A stretch of DNA of 64,000 bases, from NCBI RefSeq assembly GCF_025369935.1, contig NZ_CP104467.1, positions 4,471,001-4,535,000 on the forward strand. Reading direction: 5' to 3'. This document shows positions 17,092-26,041 of this stretch, piece after piece. Both the position numbers and the translations under genes were made by a program. This DNA comes from Paenibacillus andongensis. Its GTDB lineage: Bacteria > Bacillota > Bacilli > Paenibacillales > NBRC-103111. Position 1 is the first letter of the stretch. Every line of letters starts with the position of its first letter. The notes under the pieces are model-generated. The model made no database searches. It was not told the DNA's origin and saw only the letters and a program-made list of their open reading frames with translations.

Positions 17092-19059
17092 CTACTCTAC
17101 ATATTCGGTAAAATCGACGTTCTCGATAATCCACCGTTTGCGTGGATCTACCTTATCGCCCATTAATGTTGTTACTCGTCGTTCCGCTTTAGCGGGATCT
17201 TCAATTTGTACCTGCAGCAAGGTACGGCTTTCCGGATTCATCGTCGTTTCCCACAACTGCTCCGGATTCATTTCACCAAGTCCTTTATAACGCTGCAGCT
17301 CGGTATTCTTGCCAAGTTCTTTGACAACGACCTGTAGTTGATCGTCCGTCCAAGCGTACTTGTATCCACCATTCTTGCCTTTTCTGGTCACTTTGTAAAG
17401 CGGAGGTTGTGCGATGTACACCCTGCCCTGATCAATCAATGGTTTCATATAGCGGTAAAAGAAGGTCAAAAGCAGAACCTGAATGTGTGCACCGTCCGTG
17501 TCTGCATCTGTCATTATAATAATTTTACCGTAATTCATCTCTTCCGCTTCGAATTCAGAACCAACCCCCGCCCCAATAGCGGCAATGATCGCTTTGTATT
17601 CATCATTTTTCATAATATCGAGAAGCTTGGATTTCTCTGGATTCATCGGTTTTCCTTTGAGCGGTAAAATCGCCTGATGCTTGGAATCACGTCCTTGCTT
17701 GGCTGAACCGCCAGCGGAATCTCCTTCGACAATGAACAATTCATTGCGCTGCAAATCCTTCGATTGTGCAGGGGTAAGCTTGCCATTCAGATTCGAGCTC
17801 TCACTCTTTCCTTTTTTACCGCTGCGAATTTCTTCCCGCGCTTTACGCGCGGCTTCGCGTGCTTTGGAAGCTTGTACTGCCTTCTTCAGCATCATTTGCG
17901 CGATCTGTGGATTTTCCTCCAAGAAAACTGTCATTTTATCGGAAACAACCGCATCCACTGCACTTCTTGCATTCGCGCTTCCAAGCTGATCTTTCGTTTG
18001 ACCAACGAATTCAACATCGCCCATCTTGATATTGATAACAACCATCATACCTTCCCGAAGGTCGGTACCATCCAGATTTTTTTCTTTTTCTTTGATAATG
18101 CCCCCTTTACGGGCATATTCATTCATGACGCGCGTATAAGCTGTCTTAAAGCCAGTCTCATGCGTACCGCCGCCGCGAGTGGGGATGGAGTTAACGAAGG
18201 AAGCGATCGTTTCTGTGTAGCCATCGTTATATTGCAGGGCCACCTCGACTTCGATTTCATCTTTTTCTGCGGCAAAATGAATCACAGGATGAAGAACCGT
18301 TTTCTCCTCATTCAGGAATTCAACAAATTGACTTGCGCCACCCTCATATTGAAAAGTATCCAGTTTATCTGATCGTTCGTCTTTCAAGTTAACGAGAAGT
18401 CCTGAGTTGAGGAAAGCAATTTCTTGCAAACGTTCTGCTAAAGTATCGTAGTTTATCGTTGTTCCGCCTTGAAATACGCGTTTGTCTGGCTTGAAGGTTA
18501 CTTTTGTTCCTGTGCGATTCGTATTACCTACGACTTCGAGTCCAGTAACCGGTTCACCGACATGCTCGATTCCTGCATCGTCTACCCAATATTCAAAGCG
18601 CATTTTATGCACTTTGCCATCTCGGTAAATTTCAACTTCCAGCCATTCGGATAAAGCATTCGTTACCGATGCGCCAACGCCATGGAGTCCGCCAGACTTC
18701 TTATAGCCTGAACCACCAAATTTGCCGCCAGCATGTAAAATAGTAAATACAACTTGCGGAGTTGGCACGCCAGTTTTATGCATACCGGTAGGAATCCCCC
18801 TACCATTATCCTGAACTGTAATGGACTGATCTTTATGTATCGTCACATTAATTTTGGAACAATGTTTGGCAAGATGCTCGTCAACTGCATTGTCCACAAT
18901 CTCCCAGATCAGATGATGTAGACCAGATGAACTTGTACTCCCAATATACATCCCTGGTCTTTTACGAACCGCGACAAGACCTTCCAGGACTTGTATATCA
19001 TCTGCCTCATAATTCGATGCTGGGGCTATTGCATTCGCAAATTCTAGCTGCTCGGACAT
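17092..19059 (-). CDS. parE: DNA topoisomerase IV subunit B
   Basis: The product is 655 residues: a GHKL ATPase domain (EIVDNAVDEHLA and DNGRGIPTG), a transducer domain, then a TOPRIM domain with EGDSAGGSAKQGRD and the metal-binding DADTDGAHI. The ending around VDFTEYVE is the family end. It supplies ATP-driven strand passage for topoisomerase IV. It is immediately upstream of parC and only 28 bases downstream of an ABC-2 permease gene, so transcription may continue from that transporter. The ATG at 19059 has an AGGAGGGC ribosome site. Confidence 0.95.
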   Translation of the reverse strand: MSEQLEFANAIAPASNYEADDIQVLEGLVAVRKRPGMYIGSTSSSGLHHLIWEIVDNAVDEHLAKHCSKINVTIHKDQSITVQDNGRGIPTGMHKTGVPTPQVVFTILHAGGKFGGSGYKKSGGLHGVGASVTNALSEWLEVEIYRDGKVHKMRFEYWVDDAGIEHVGEPVTGLEVVGNTNRTGTKVTFKPDKRVFQGGTTINYDTLAERLQEIAFLNSGLLVNLKDERSDKLDTFQYEGGASQFVEFLNEEKTVLHPVIHFAAEKDEIEVEVALQYNDGYTETIASFVNSIPTRGGGTHETGFKTAYTRVMNEYARKGGIIKEKEKNLDGTDLREGMMVVINIKMGDVEFVGQTKDQLGSANARSAVDAVVSDKMTVFLEENPQIAQMMLKKAVQASKAREAARKAREEIRSGKKGKSESSNLNGKLTPAQSKDLQRNELFIVEGDSAGGSAKQGRDSKHQAILPLKGKPMNPEKSKLLDIMKNDEYKAIIAAIGAGVGSEFEAEEMNYGKIIIMTDADTDGAHIQVLLLTFFYRYMKPLIDQGRVYIAQPPLYKVTRKGKNGGYKYAWTDDQLQVVVKELGKNTELQRYKGLGEMNPEQLWETTMNPESRTLLQVQIEDPAKAERRVTTLMGDKVDPRKRWIIENVDFTEYVE

Positions 19060-19087
19060 TGAAGCCCTCCTTTATCTAATATAACCG

Positions 19088-20089
19088 TTAATTCAAAACA
19101 TCTTTTCGTGAAAATACCGTAAATGAAACAATGAGTGAAGCGATCGCCCACACACTTAAAACGCTAAGGGAGAAGGTCAAGTCCATCCCTTTAATTGGCG
19201 GAAGGCCTCCTGTTAAATACTTCGTTAAGTCCAAATTGACCATAAACAAATATTTTGCAGTTTCCCAAGACGACACCATATTCGAAAGAATGGTCCCTGA
19301 TATTAATACGGCAAGCATGACCCCCATACCTGCTGCTGTGGAACGAATGAGTACAGATAGCATTAGTGACATGAGTGCTACGACTAATGCTGAGAACCAA
19401 ACCAATCCAAACTCCATGATCAGGAAGAACCATTGATCAACTGCACGTACAAGACTAAAATCCACATCCGTACCCGTTAGTTGAATACCTGTAAATACAG
19501 GCATCGTCCATCCGTTATAACCGAAAACAACACCGGAAATCAAATAACATAAGACGCCAGTGGACAATACGGTTAGCGAAGTAAAGAAGACAACCGTAAT
19601 TAATTTACTCAATAGGATTTTCCATCGCCGGACCGGTCTTGTCAACAATAATTTAATAGTCCCCGTAGAATGCTCAGATGATACGATGTCAGCCGAAATG
19701 ACCATGATAATGAGTGGAATGAATAAACCAACCGCATTTTTCACAAACTCGCGCGTAAAAGTAACCGCATTGGGAGTACTCGGATCTACATCCTTTTCTA
19801 GATAATAGTTAGCGATTTGAATTTGCACTCTAAGCTGTTGCTTCCACTCATCCGGCGTTCGAGCCGAGCTTAAACGCTTTTCCCAATCGGCAATTTTCTG
19901 CCTTTGGTCTGCTTTCCAGTCCGTCGTTCCAAATTGCTTTTGTGTATTTTGGGCAACTCGCATTTGAGCATAAGTGAACATAGGGATTAATGCAAGAAGT
20001 ATTAGTAGGATAACATAAAAGCGTTTTTTCTTAATCATTTTAATACATTCATTCTTCACAAGGGCATATAAACTAAGCAATTCTTTCAC
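19088..20089 (-). CDS. ABC-2 type transporter permease
   Basis: The product is 333 residues with about six hydrophobic segments. The first is near residues 25-41, a large extracytoplasmic loop follows (about 42-130), then a cluster of five in the C-terminal half. The sequence SADIVSSEHSTGTIKLLLTRP is a hallmark of ABC-2 permeases of the NatB/BcrB type. It pairs with the ATPase gene six bases upstream. The cargo cannot be told; relatives export peptides, antibiotics or sodium. The gene lies directly before parE. Confidence 0.88.
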   Translation of the reverse strand: MKELLSLYALVKNECIKMIKKKRFYVILLILLALIPMFTYAQMRVAQNTQKQFGTTDWKADQRQKIADWEKRLSSARTPDEWKQQLRVQIQIANYYLEKDVDPSTPNAVTFTREFVKNAVGLFIPLIIMVISADIVSSEHSTGTIKLLLTRPVRRWKILLSKLITVVFFTSLTVLSTGVLCYLISGVVFGYNGWTMPVFTGIQLTGTDVDFSLVRAVDQWFFLIMEFGLVWFSALVVALMSLMLSVLIRSTAAGMGVMLAVLISGTILSNMVSSWETAKYLFMVNLDLTKYLTGGLPPIKGMDLTFSLSVLSVWAIASLIVSFTVFSRKDVLN

Positions 20090-20095
20090 CTTCCC

Positions 20096-21058
20096 CTACT
20101 CAATTCTTTCACCTTCGGTTAGGCTCAAGAACAAATCTTCCAGTGTTGGATTTTTGATTTCTACAGCAAATAGGCTAATTCCTGCTTCCATCAAATGCTG
20201 ACTTACCTGCGGGACGTTTTCCTTGTCCATTTGAGTAACGATTTGTTTCACCGCGAGCGGTAAGCCTATCGGACTTCCTTGCGAAACTTCCTCAATGCCC
20301 TGCACGAGCGGCGACGCCTCTAAAAGCCCCTCGGCCTTCTCGGCCGGAGACACGGACCAAACGACTTTACCGCCTTGAGCGACCAAATCATCAACGGCAC
20401 CCACTTGAATGACTTCACCATGGCTGATGATGGCTACACGATCACACATTTGCTGAATCTCGCTAAGTAGGTGACTGGACACGAACAAGCTAAGTCCACC
20501 CGCGGCCAAATGCTGAATGAACTCCCTCATTTCCTTAATCCCTTGTGGATCAAGACCATTCGTCGGCTCGTCCAATATCAATAAACTAGGCCGTCCAAGC
20601 AGTGCCTGTGCAATACCAAGTCGTTGCCGCATACCAAGAGAATACGTACGTACCTTATCATGTATCCGTTGATCCATAGAGACAATCTCAACAACCTCTT
20701 GGATTCGTTTCTCATCGACATTCGGCAGCATTCTTGCAAAATGCTCAAGATTTTCCCAACCTGTCAAATAGGAGTATAGCTCGGGATTCTCGACGATACA
20801 GCCAACATGACGCATCGCTTGATTATGCTCCTTGTGAACATCGTGCCCACAAATCTGAATAGACCCTTCAGTCGGACGTATTAAATCAACGAGCATGCGA
20901 ATCGTCGTTGTTTTACCTGATCCATTGGGTCCTAAAAAACCAAAGATCTCACCCGCGTATACATCAAATGAAATCCCTTTAATAATCTCTTTATTTTTAA
21001 TTCGTTTTTTTAAATTTTTCACAGATAAAACCGTTGTTGAAACAGCTGCTACAGCCAT
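20096..21058 (-). CDS. ABC transporter ATP-binding protein (BcrA/NatA type)
   Basis: The product is 320 residues. It has Walker A GPNGSGKTT, signature YSLGMRQRLG, Walker B LLILDEPTNGLD and the switch His in VSSHLLSEI. The C-terminal extension of about 100 residues is typical of DrrA/BcrA-type ATPases that energise ABC-2 permeases. It is co-transcribed with the permease immediately downstream (six-base gap). A GDSL hydrolase gene lies 14 bases beyond its stop-to-start boundary on the upstream side only in map terms: that gene (21073-21891) precedes it in transcription. The substrate is unknown. Confidence 0.9.
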   Translation of the reverse strand: MAVAAVSTTVLSVKNLKKRIKNKEIIKGISFDVYAGEIFGFLGPNGSGKTTTIRMLVDLIRPTEGSIQICGHDVHKEHNQAMRHVGCIVENPELYSYLTGWENLEHFARMLPNVDEKRIQEVVEIVSMDQRIHDKVRTYSLGMRQRLGIAQALLGRPSLLILDEPTNGLDPQGIKEMREFIQHLAAGGLSLFVSSHLLSEIQQMCDRVAIISHGEVIQVGAVDDLVAQGGKVVWSVSPAEKAEGLLEASPLVQGIEEVSQGSPIGLPLAVKQIVTQMDKENVPQVSQHLMEAGISLFAVEIKNPTLEDLFLSLTEGERIE

Positions 21059-21072
21059 TTGCTTGGCCTCCC

Positions 21073-21891
21073 CTATTTCAGAATTTGTACAATCCGATCG
21101 GCAATGCGCTCATAGCCGTCCCCATTAGGATGAAAATGATCGGCTGAAGACAAATATTTGATCAAATTTTGTTCAAACAAATCATAGGTCGGGACAATAG
21201 CCATATGAGGATATCGATTCATCATCTCAAAAACACTATTATTCCATCGTTGTACAATAAGCGAACCTTCTTTTTTGGGATCTAAATCAAGAAAAGGATG
21301 ATATAAGCCAACATACAACACAGTTGCATTCGGATTCGCCTTATTAATTGCTTGTATTACCTTATCCATTTTGGCCAGCGCAGGATCTACTCGTTTAAGT
21401 GCACCCTCTGGGTTGAACTCCGTCTGATTTTCGCCTTTAAAAAGCCCTTCCCCGCCAGCAAAAATATCATTGCCACCAATCGTGAGTAAAATGATATCCG
21501 CCTGAGCGAGTGCGTCTTGCGTCTTTTTCAGTGCTAAATCAGAGAGAAGTTGGTCACTCTTATAGCCTGGGATCGCCAGATTATTAAGGACGAATACCGG
21601 CTTACCGCTTACCTTCTCCAGCTTTTCGCGGACACGACCAACGTAGCCTTTGCCAGTATTATCACCTGTTCCAGCAGTCAATGAATCACCGAGAGCAACA
21701 ATCTGAAGCTTACTTTTGCTCTCAATCATTGTTTCTTTCTTAGGTGCTGATGACGTTACAACATTGAGGTCTCCAGACGCTTTAGGAAACCATATTTGAT
21801 TCGCCGCGTAAGCAAAGCCTACTGCGAAAACAATCGTAGATATCGAAGCTGTAAGGCCAATTGCGCCCCACATAAAACGAGATGATCTCAA
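21073..21891 (-). CDS. SGNH/GDSL-family hydrolase, membrane-anchored or secreted
   Basis: The product is 272 residues. An N-terminal hydrophobic segment (GAIGLTASISTIVFAVGFAYA) is a signal or anchor. The SGNH blocks follow: ALGDSLTAGTG with the nucleophile serine, the GGNDIF block, and DHFHPNGDGYE with the catalytic Asp-His pair. Likely a lipase/esterase or a deacetylase acting outside the membrane. I chose the TTG at 21891, with AGGAGGGG six bases upstream; the longer frame lacks a ribosome site. It is the first gene of a minus-strand run with the ABC-2 transporter and possibly parEC. Confidence 0.87.
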   Translation of the reverse strand: MRSSRFMWGAIGLTASISTIVFAVGFAYAANQIWFPKASGDLNVVTSSAPKKETMIESKSKLQIVALGDSLTAGTGDNTGKGYVGRVREKLEKVSGKPVFVLNNLAIPGYKSDQLLSDLALKKTQDALAQADIILLTIGGNDIFAGGEGLFKGENQTEFNPEGALKRVDPALAKMDKVIQAINKANPNATVLYVGLYHPFLDLDPKKEGSLIVQRWNNSVFEMMNRYPHMAIVPTYDLFEQNLIKYLSSADHFHPNGDGYERIADRIVQILK

Positions 21892-21933
21892 GGAAGTCCC
21901 CTCCTGCGAATAAATGGCATAATTCACTCTAAG

Positions 21934-21961
21934 AGTATAGCTTCTTGAATAAATTTGCAAA
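21934..21961 (-). promoter_or_regulatory. Candidate promoter of the GDSL hydrolase gene
   Basis: On the minus strand TTTGCA (21961-21956) and TATACT (21939-21934) are 16 bases apart, about 40 bases before the TTG start. The match to sigma-A consensus is reasonable. Confidence 0.45.
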
Positions 21962-21974
21962 CATTGCAATACGG

Positions 21975-22040
21975 AACGGGCAAATGAGCTTTCACACGAG
22001 CCTTGAGTAAATTGGCTCGGAATCCGCGCTTTCGCCCGAT
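21975..22040. repeat. Structured intergenic sequence with nested inverted repeats
   Basis: Outer CGGGC and GCCCG arms enclose CGAGCC/GGCTCG with a loop of about 11 bases, plus a GAGCTTTCAC/GCGCTTTCG pair of less certain pairing. It lies between the ABC exporter terminator and the GDSL promoter, so neither an mRNA leader nor a terminator role is obvious. It may be a dispersed repeat. Confidence 0.35.
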
Positions 22041-22048
22041 GCAGATCG

Positions 22049-22089
22049 AAAAAAGCTGTTTAACCGCCACAGCAGCTAAACAGCTTTTT
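22049..22089 (-). terminator. Terminator of the ABC exporter operon
   Basis: AAAAAGCTGTTTA pairs perfectly with TAAACAGCTTTTT around a loop of about 14 bases, ten bases past the stop at 22099. Confidence 0.93.
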
Positions 22090-22098
22090 CTCAGAACT

Positions 22099-23946
22099 TT
22101 AAACCGCATCCTGCAAAAATTTGTATTGAGCCTGAATAAGTCCGTAGTAAATCTTTTGTTCCTTCATGAGTTCTTCATGATTACCGATCTCCATCATACG
22201 CCCATGATCGAGTACTACGATTTTATCTGCATTCCGGATTGTGGATAGTCGGTGCGCGACGATAAAGGAGGTTCGACCAGCCAGCAGCGTTTTGAGAGCT
22301 TCCTGAATTTTGAGCTCCGTATCCGTATCAATACTAGCTGTTGCTTCGTCCAAGATAAGTACACGCGGGTTCGCAAGGAGCGCTCTGGCAAAGGAAATCA
22401 ACTGACGCTGACCCATCGAGAGTACGTTACCGCGCTCTTGAACCTCTGTATCATAGCCGCTTGGCAAGCTCATGATAAAATCATGTGCATGAACAGCCTT
22501 GGCTACAAGTTCAATCTCTTCATTGGTAGCATCCAAGCGACCGAAGCGGATATTTTCTCTTATCGTTCCCGAGAAGATAAACGTATCTTGCAGGACAACT
22601 CCAATTTGGGAGCGCAAGCTTTGAATGGTGACATTTCGAATATCGTGCCCATCGATAAGTATCTTGCCTTCAACCGGATCGTAGAATCGGCATAATAGAT
22701 TCATAATCGTACTTTTTCCAGAACCTGTATGACCGACAAGCGCAATGGATTGCCCAGCCTGTACATCTAAATTAATGCCGTTGAGCGCTGGTCTTCCAGG
22801 CTCATACTCAAATACGAGATTCTCAAACTTCACTTTGCCTTGGATGCTTGGCAGATCTTTAGCGCCTTCAATTTCAGCCACAGTTGGTTCCTCATCAATA
22901 AACTCGAAGATCCGCTCCGCTGAAGCCATTGCAATGAGCAGTTGCGAATACATTTGACCTAACCGTGTAATAGGTTCCCAGAAATAGCCTATGTAAGTAG
23001 CAAATGCAACTAACAAACCGACCGATATTTCTTCCGTTTGGATTAAATGAGCGCCTAGCCAGAACAGAATGCAGTAACCAACAGCTCCCGTAATTTCAAT
23101 GAGCGGACCGAACGATTGGTTGAGCATCGAAGCTCGATTCCAAGACAACCGATTGACCATATTCATTTTGGTGAAGAATTGTATATTTTCTTTTTCTTGT
23201 GTATAGGCTTGTGTAACTTTGATGCCTTGTATACATTCATTTAAATGCGCATTCAAACGGGATTGCTTCATCGTCACGTCCTGCCAGGCACGGCGAATCT
23301 TTTTCCGAAGCTGAGTCGAAATCAGAAACATAATCGGAACGGTAACGATGATTGCGGCGCCTAATTTGAAATTAAACGTCAATAAAATAATGATAATGCC
23401 GCAGAGCTGCACAACATCAATTAATAAGTTAACAACACCGTTCGTGAACAAATCTTGTAAAGAATTCACATAGTTTGTGACTCGAACGAGCACAGATCCT
23501 GCCGGACGTGTATCGAAGAAACGAAACGACAACTTCTGAATATGACTGAATAAATCATGACGCAGATCGTAGATGACACGCTGACCAATCATATTCGTAT
23601 ATTTAATGCGGAATGTATTGGCTAGCCATTGAATGACATATACAGCAAGCATGATACCAACAATTAGGAAAAGCAAGTTCTTATCCTTAGGAATGATGGA
23701 ATTATCAATGGCTTCACGAATAAGCAGTGGTATGGTCAGCTTGGTGATTGCTCCTACCAACATCATAATAATAATGATAGGCAGCATTTGTTTCTTATAA
23801 GGCTTCATATAACTAAATAAACGTTTCAACTGACCCCAATCAAAAGGCTTTTCAATCAGTTCATCATCTTGATATACGAATCGTTGCCCCGCTTGGGAAT
23901 CATCTCTTTTGGCAGATGCCTCGGCTTGCGTCGAATTAGTACTCAA
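22099..23946 (-). CDS. Heterodimeric ABC exporter, subunit with catalytic Walker B (YheH/BmrD-like)
   Basis: The product is 615 residues: a six-helix transmembrane domain (about residues 40-340), then a nucleotide-binding domain. Walker A is GHTGSGKS (about 405-412), and Walker B is ILDEA with the catalytic Glu534. The signature is LSMGQ (509-513) instead of LSGGQ. That degeneracy complements its partner, which has a normal signature but an aspartate in Walker B. Such pairs export drugs or lipids with one active ATP site. It overlaps its partner gene by four bases, so translation is coupled. Substrate unknown. Confidence 0.92.
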   Translation of the reverse strand: MSTNSTQAEASAKRDDSQAGQRFVYQDDELIEKPFDWGQLKRLFSYMKPYKKQMLPIIIIMMLVGAITKLTIPLLIREAIDNSIIPKDKNLLFLIVGIMLAVYVIQWLANTFRIKYTNMIGQRVIYDLRHDLFSHIQKLSFRFFDTRPAGSVLVRVTNYVNSLQDLFTNGVVNLLIDVVQLCGIIIILLTFNFKLGAAIIVTVPIMFLISTQLRKKIRRAWQDVTMKQSRLNAHLNECIQGIKVTQAYTQEKENIQFFTKMNMVNRLSWNRASMLNQSFGPLIEITGAVGYCILFWLGAHLIQTEEISVGLLVAFATYIGYFWEPITRLGQMYSQLLIAMASAERIFEFIDEEPTVAEIEGAKDLPSIQGKVKFENLVFEYEPGRPALNGINLDVQAGQSIALVGHTGSGKSTIMNLLCRFYDPVEGKILIDGHDIRNVTIQSLRSQIGVVLQDTFIFSGTIRENIRFGRLDATNEEIELVAKAVHAHDFIMSLPSGYDTEVQERGNVLSMGQRQLISFARALLANPRVLILDEATASIDTDTELKIQEALKTLLAGRTSFIVAHRLSTIRNADKIVVLDHGRMMEIGNHEELMKEQKIYYGLIQAQYKFLQDAV

Positions 23947-25772
23947 TGTGCTAACCTTCTTTCTTGCGATGGAGAATGGTTTAATGCATCCATTTCTAAA
24001 TCCTTTGTTGCCGCAGCCTGGCTGCTTGCAGCCGTTTTCTGGGGCCCATCCGCATACTGAATGTCATAGGTTTGACGGTAAAGACCTTCCTGCTGCAGCA
24101 GCTCTTGATGTGTGCCTCTTTGTACAATCCGTCCTTTGTCTAGGACAATAATTTCATCGGCATGCTTCAAGGAAGAAATCCGGTGAGCAATAATGAAGGT
24201 TGTACGCCCTTTCATAACCTCACCGAAGCCAGCTTGAATCTCATGTTCGGTTTCCATATCAACCGCGCTAGTCGCGTCATCAAGAACAAGAATTTTAGGA
24301 TCTTTGATAAGCGCCCGAGCGATGGCAATCCGCTGTTTTTGACCGCCAGACAAGCCTAGTCCGCGCTCGCCAACAACCGTGTCATACCCTTCCGGAAGTT
24401 CCATAATGAAATCATGCGCTTTGGACAGCTTAGCTGCTCGAATAATGTCATCCATCGTCACATCTTTACGTCCATAAGCGATATTGTTGCGTATTGTAGA
24501 TGAGAACAAGAAAGTTTCTTGGAAAACTGTAGCAATCTGATTGCGATAACTTTCAACTTGTAAAGATCGAATATCTTGACCATCTAACATAACTTTGCCT
24601 TCTTTAACGTTATAAGCTCTCATCAGCAAGGAAATCACTGTCGTTTTACCCGAACCTGTGCTGCCTAATAAACCTATGACCGAACCAGGAGGAGCATCAA
24701 CCGAGAAATCATAAAGTGCAGGCTGTTTATCCGGATATGAAAATGTCACATGATCAAAACGTACATGACCTTTAATATCTTCACTCTTCAAGGCGACTGC
24801 ATCTTGTTGATTTTTCACATGCATGTAATGATTCAAAATTTCCAAAATTTTCTCGCCGGAAGCTTTGGTTTGTGTAAAGTTATTGATATGAAAACCAAGA
24901 CCCCACATCGGTCCAATAATGTACCAAATGAGACTGAAACACGCAACGAGTTCACCTAACGTAATGGTATTCTCGATCACCATGTACCCGCCAACTCCGA
25001 GCAATGTGACGACACTTAAATTCGCCAATATTTCCATGATGGGAAAATACTTTGCCCAAATCCCAGAGGTTTCAATATTCATGGCCTTGTAATCCTCATT
25101 GCGTGTTGAAAACTTCGTTACTTCATGAGGTTCGCGCGCAAAAGATTTCACCGTTCGAACACCTGTGATATTTTCTTGCACCGCAGTGGTCATCGTACTA
25201 AGGGATTGTCGTACCATCCGAAAAGCTGGATGAATTTTACCTTCAAACCGAATAGCAGTAAACGCCAGAAATGGCATCGTAATCATCGTAAGCAAAGCCA
25301 GCTTCCAGTTAATCGAAAACATCATCCCCATACCGAAAACTAGCATCAACATCACGTTTAAAAGCTGAGCGAAGCCGAAGCCGATAAACTGTCGAATGGC
25401 CTCCAAATCAGCCGTCAATCTAGACATTAAGTCCCCAGTTCTTGCCTGATCATAGTATTGAAAGGATAAGTACTGAAGCTTGTTGTACAGCGCATTACGT
25501 AAATGAAACGCGACTCGGTTACCTAGACGGCCTCCGCATAAGCCATGAAGAAATTGAAACATACCCTTCATAGAAACCACTAGTACGACTACAAGCGCTA
25601 ATCTGGGAACGAGCTCAAATTGTTTCTGTGTGATGACGTCGTCGATTAAATACCGCAGTAAATTCGGATAAACGAGACCGAGTGCAGTTGCCACTGCTAA
25701 ACATAGAATTGCTCCAAAAAATAATTTTTTCTCTGGCCAAAAATACGGCTTCAGTTGCCTGAACACTTCCAC
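23943..25772 (-). CDS. Heterodimeric ABC exporter, subunit with degenerate Walker B (YheI/BmrC-like)
   Basis: The product is 609 residues with six transmembrane helices and a C-terminal ATPase domain. Walker A is GSTGSGKT (about 370-377) and the signature is a canonical LSGGQ (474-478). Walker B is LVLDDA, with Asp499 where the catalytic Glu should be. This matches the BmrC/YheI or TM287 side of heterodimeric exporters. The start is GTG with a strong GAGGAGGGGG about seven bases upstream. It is first in the two-gene operon; cre-like palindromes lie in the upstream interval. Confidence 0.92.
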   Translation of the reverse strand: MEVFRQLKPYFWPEKKLFFGAILCLAVATALGLVYPNLLRYLIDDVITQKQFELVPRLALVVVLVVSMKGMFQFLHGLCGGRLGNRVAFHLRNALYNKLQYLSFQYYDQARTGDLMSRLTADLEAIRQFIGFGFAQLLNVMLMLVFGMGMMFSINWKLALLTMITMPFLAFTAIRFEGKIHPAFRMVRQSLSTMTTAVQENITGVRTVKSFAREPHEVTKFSTRNEDYKAMNIETSGIWAKYFPIMEILANLSVVTLLGVGGYMVIENTITLGELVACFSLIWYIIGPMWGLGFHINNFTQTKASGEKILEILNHYMHVKNQQDAVALKSEDIKGHVRFDHVTFSYPDKQPALYDFSVDAPPGSVIGLLGSTGSGKTTVISLLMRAYNVKEGKVMLDGQDIRSLQVESYRNQIATVFQETFLFSSTIRNNIAYGRKDVTMDDIIRAAKLSKAHDFIMELPEGYDTVVGERGLGLSGGQKQRIAIARALIKDPKILVLDDATSAVDMETEHEIQAGFGEVMKGRTTFIIAHRISSLKHADEIIVLDKGRIVQRGTHQELLQQEGLYRQTYDIQYADGPQKTAASSQAAATKDLEMDALNHSPSQERRLAH

Positions 25773-25992
25773 TTTGGGGCCCCCTCCTCAAGAAGGATAA
25801 ATTGGAAAAGCTTAGAAAGCGTTTTATTACCTAATGAATCTTAACACCATCCCTATTAGCGAGCAATCAGAGGATACGAGGATTTAAACGCTTAAATGCC
25901 CATAACTTCACAAAAACTTGCAGGAATCCCCCCTATTCTTTAAAATCATCCCGATAACCATTGATGTAAGCCCTTACATGACATTACGCAGT
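25773..25992 (-). promoter_or_regulatory. Upstream region of the ABC exporter with cre-like palindromes
   Basis: Three imperfect palindromes resemble CcpA catabolite-response sites: AGAAAGCGTTTTAT (25815-25828), TTTAAACGCTTAAA (25884-25897) and TGTAAGCCCTTACA (25964-25977). The central CG is kept in the first two and lost in the third. None is a perfect match to consensus. No gene is evident in this 220-base stretch. Confidence 0.3.
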
Positions 25993-26031
25993 AAAGGGTT
26001 GGCCAAGTTCATTGAACCCGACCAACCCTTT
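25993..26031. terminator. Terminator downstream of the dynamin gene
   Basis: AAAGGGTTGG pairs with CCAACCCTTT around a loop of about 19 bases, just past the dynamin stop. The T-run is better on the plus strand than on the minus, so efficiency for the dynamin transcript is uncertain. Confidence 0.7.
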
Positions 26032-26041
26032 TGTTTAATCA

